A stretch of 6,683 nt of DNA from positions 1 through 6,683 of the forward strand of contig PXAW01000354.1 of the NCBI GenBank assembly GCA_003567055.1. Direction: 5' to 3'. The notes under the pieces are model-generated. The model was not told the origin of the DNA and did not search any database. It saw only the letters and a program-made list of their open reading frames with translations. Of the stretch, positions 6,357 to 6,683 are shown in pieces (within the stretch, counting starts at the first letter, position 1; each line of letters begins with the position of its first letter). The stretch is from Hyphomicrobiales bacterium. GTDB lineage: Bacteria; Pseudomonadota; Alphaproteobacteria; Rhizobiales; Beijerinckiaceae. The position numbers and the translations under genes were made by a program.

Positions 6357-6372
6357 CGGCAAAGGATTGCCG
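6357..6372. promoter_or_regulatory. Palindrome upstream of the MarR-family gene
   Basis: CGGCAA (6357-6362) and TTGCCG (6367-6372) form a perfect 6-bp inverted repeat with a 4-bp centre. A further GGCAAA lies 14 bp upstream (6344-6349) as a direct repeat of 6358-6363. MarR-family genes are often autoregulated through such sites. The half-sites GCAA/TTGC are the same as those clustered upstream of the dioxygenase operon, though in the opposite relative orientation. The AAAGGA at 6361-6366 could instead be a ribosome site for a GTG start at 6372. Confidence 0.3.
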
Positions 6373-6434
6373 TGACATGCTTCAACCGGGCGCCCCGATA
6401 CACAGGGCGAGCCGGAGATATCGGCGGGTATGCG

Positions 6435-6683
6435 ATGAAACATCCGGGCGAAAAGAGCGTGGGCTGGGTGCTGATGCGGGCGGCGCGCCTGCATCGCTCC
6501 CGTATGGGCGAGAAACTCGTCGCACTCGGGCTGTATCCGGGCCAGGAGCAGGTGCTCCAGGCGCTGGCCACCAGGAACGCCGGCAAAGATTCCGGCAAAG
6601 CCGGGAGCCGTGCCGACGGCGAGAACGCTCCGGCCGGCATGAGCATGGGCGAACTCGCCGCCATCCTCCAGGTGCGCCCGCCC
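6435..6683 (+). CDS. MarR-family transcriptional regulator (3' truncated)
   Basis: The first 83 residues of a winged-helix MarR-type regulator run off the right edge with no stop codon. Residues 8-32 form the dimerisation helix (SVGWVLMRAARLHRSRMGEKLVALG). LYPGQEQVLQAL (33-44) is the typical second helix, and MSMGELAAILQVRPP (69-83) begins the helix-turn-helix; the recognition helix and wing lie outside the window. MarR proteins bind palindromic operators as dimers and are usually released by small phenolic or oxidising ligands. ATG 6435 is chosen because it leaves a family-like short N-terminus, although its upstream GGCGGG is a weak ribosome site. A GTG at 6372 with AAAGGA would add 21 residues. 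Odd feature: residues 45-68 are a Gly/Lys/Ala/Ser-rich insert of about 20 residues between the second helix and the DNA-binding motif, where relatives usually have a few residues. The gene diverges from ureC. Its target is unknown; the quinone-detoxification genes to the left are a reasonable guess. Confidence 0.8.
   Translation, partial: MKHPGEKSVGWVLMRAARLHRSRMGEKLVALGLYPGQEQVLQALATRNAGKDSGKAGSRADGENAPAGMSMGELAAILQVRPP
6580..6600 (+). repeat. 12-bp-period in-frame repeat in the MarR linker insert
   Basis: CCGGCAAAG occurs at 6580-6588 and again at 6592-6600, an exact 9-base repeat with a 12-base period. It encodes Gly-Lys twice (residues 50-51 and 54-55) inside the unusual linker. It resembles the olsB repeat in being in frame and near-identical at the DNA level, suggesting that slippage helped to build the insert. 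Confidence 0.75.

Noticed and set aside
6179..6434. A remnant of ureB or ureA upstream of ureC
   Set aside because: The translated frames of this gap on the - strand show no urease beta or gamma motif, only low-complexity Arg/His-rich peptides.

Overview
The window is GC-rich DNA (AT-richer only in the gaps between genes). It holds four complete genes on the + strand, one complete gene on the - strand, and a truncated gene at each edge. The organism looks like an alphaproteobacterium, perhaps Hyphomicrobiales (Rhizobiales) or a relative. This rests on the OlsB-type ornithine N-acyltransferase, the MhqD/MhqO-like pair of proteobacterial style, strong G/C third-position use, and the lack of U-tract terminators. 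It is an inference from gene content, not a placement.

Layout. 2-436 (+): C-terminal part of a crotonase-fold enoyl-CoA hydratase/isomerase of the PaaG-like subtype. 437-684: regulatory gap with a dyad that encloses a -35-like element. 685-1518 (+): olsB, first step of ornithine-lipid synthesis, with an internal triplicated ADRAR unit. 1519-1645: gap with overlapping inverted repeats rich in TTGC/GCAA half-sites. 1646-2584 and 2584-3255 (+): a translationally coupled pair (stop/start overlap TGATG), a VOC-fold ring-cleaving dioxygenase and an alpha/beta-hydrolase, matching the MhqO/MhqE-MhqD pair known from quinone-stress regulons. 3256-3410: gap with a palindrome next to a sigma70-like promoter. 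3411-4445 (+): zinc-less medium-chain NAD(P)H quinone-oxidoreductase-type dehydrogenase. 4463-6178 (-): complete urease alpha subunit ureC, convergent with the dehydrogenase (17 bp apart). 6179-6434: divergent regulatory gap. 6435 to the edge (+): N-terminal part of a MarR-family regulator.

How the genes may work together. The dioxygenase, hydrolase and quinone-oxidoreductase-like gene form a plausible detoxification block for quinones, hydroquinones and electrophiles. In Firmicutes the equivalent dioxygenase/hydrolase genes are controlled by the MarR-type repressor MhqR. A MarR-type gene lies at the right edge, and TTGC/GCAA half-sites occur both upstream of the dioxygenase and upstream of the MarR gene, so a shared regulon is a testable idea. 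The other notable point is that ureC stands alone here. There is no ureA/ureB upstream and no ureE/F/G downstream, although its active site is intact. I found no RNA gene, CRISPR array, insertion sequence or clear novel multi-gene system. The unusual material is in the regulatory gaps, the in-frame micro-repeats and the isolated ureC.
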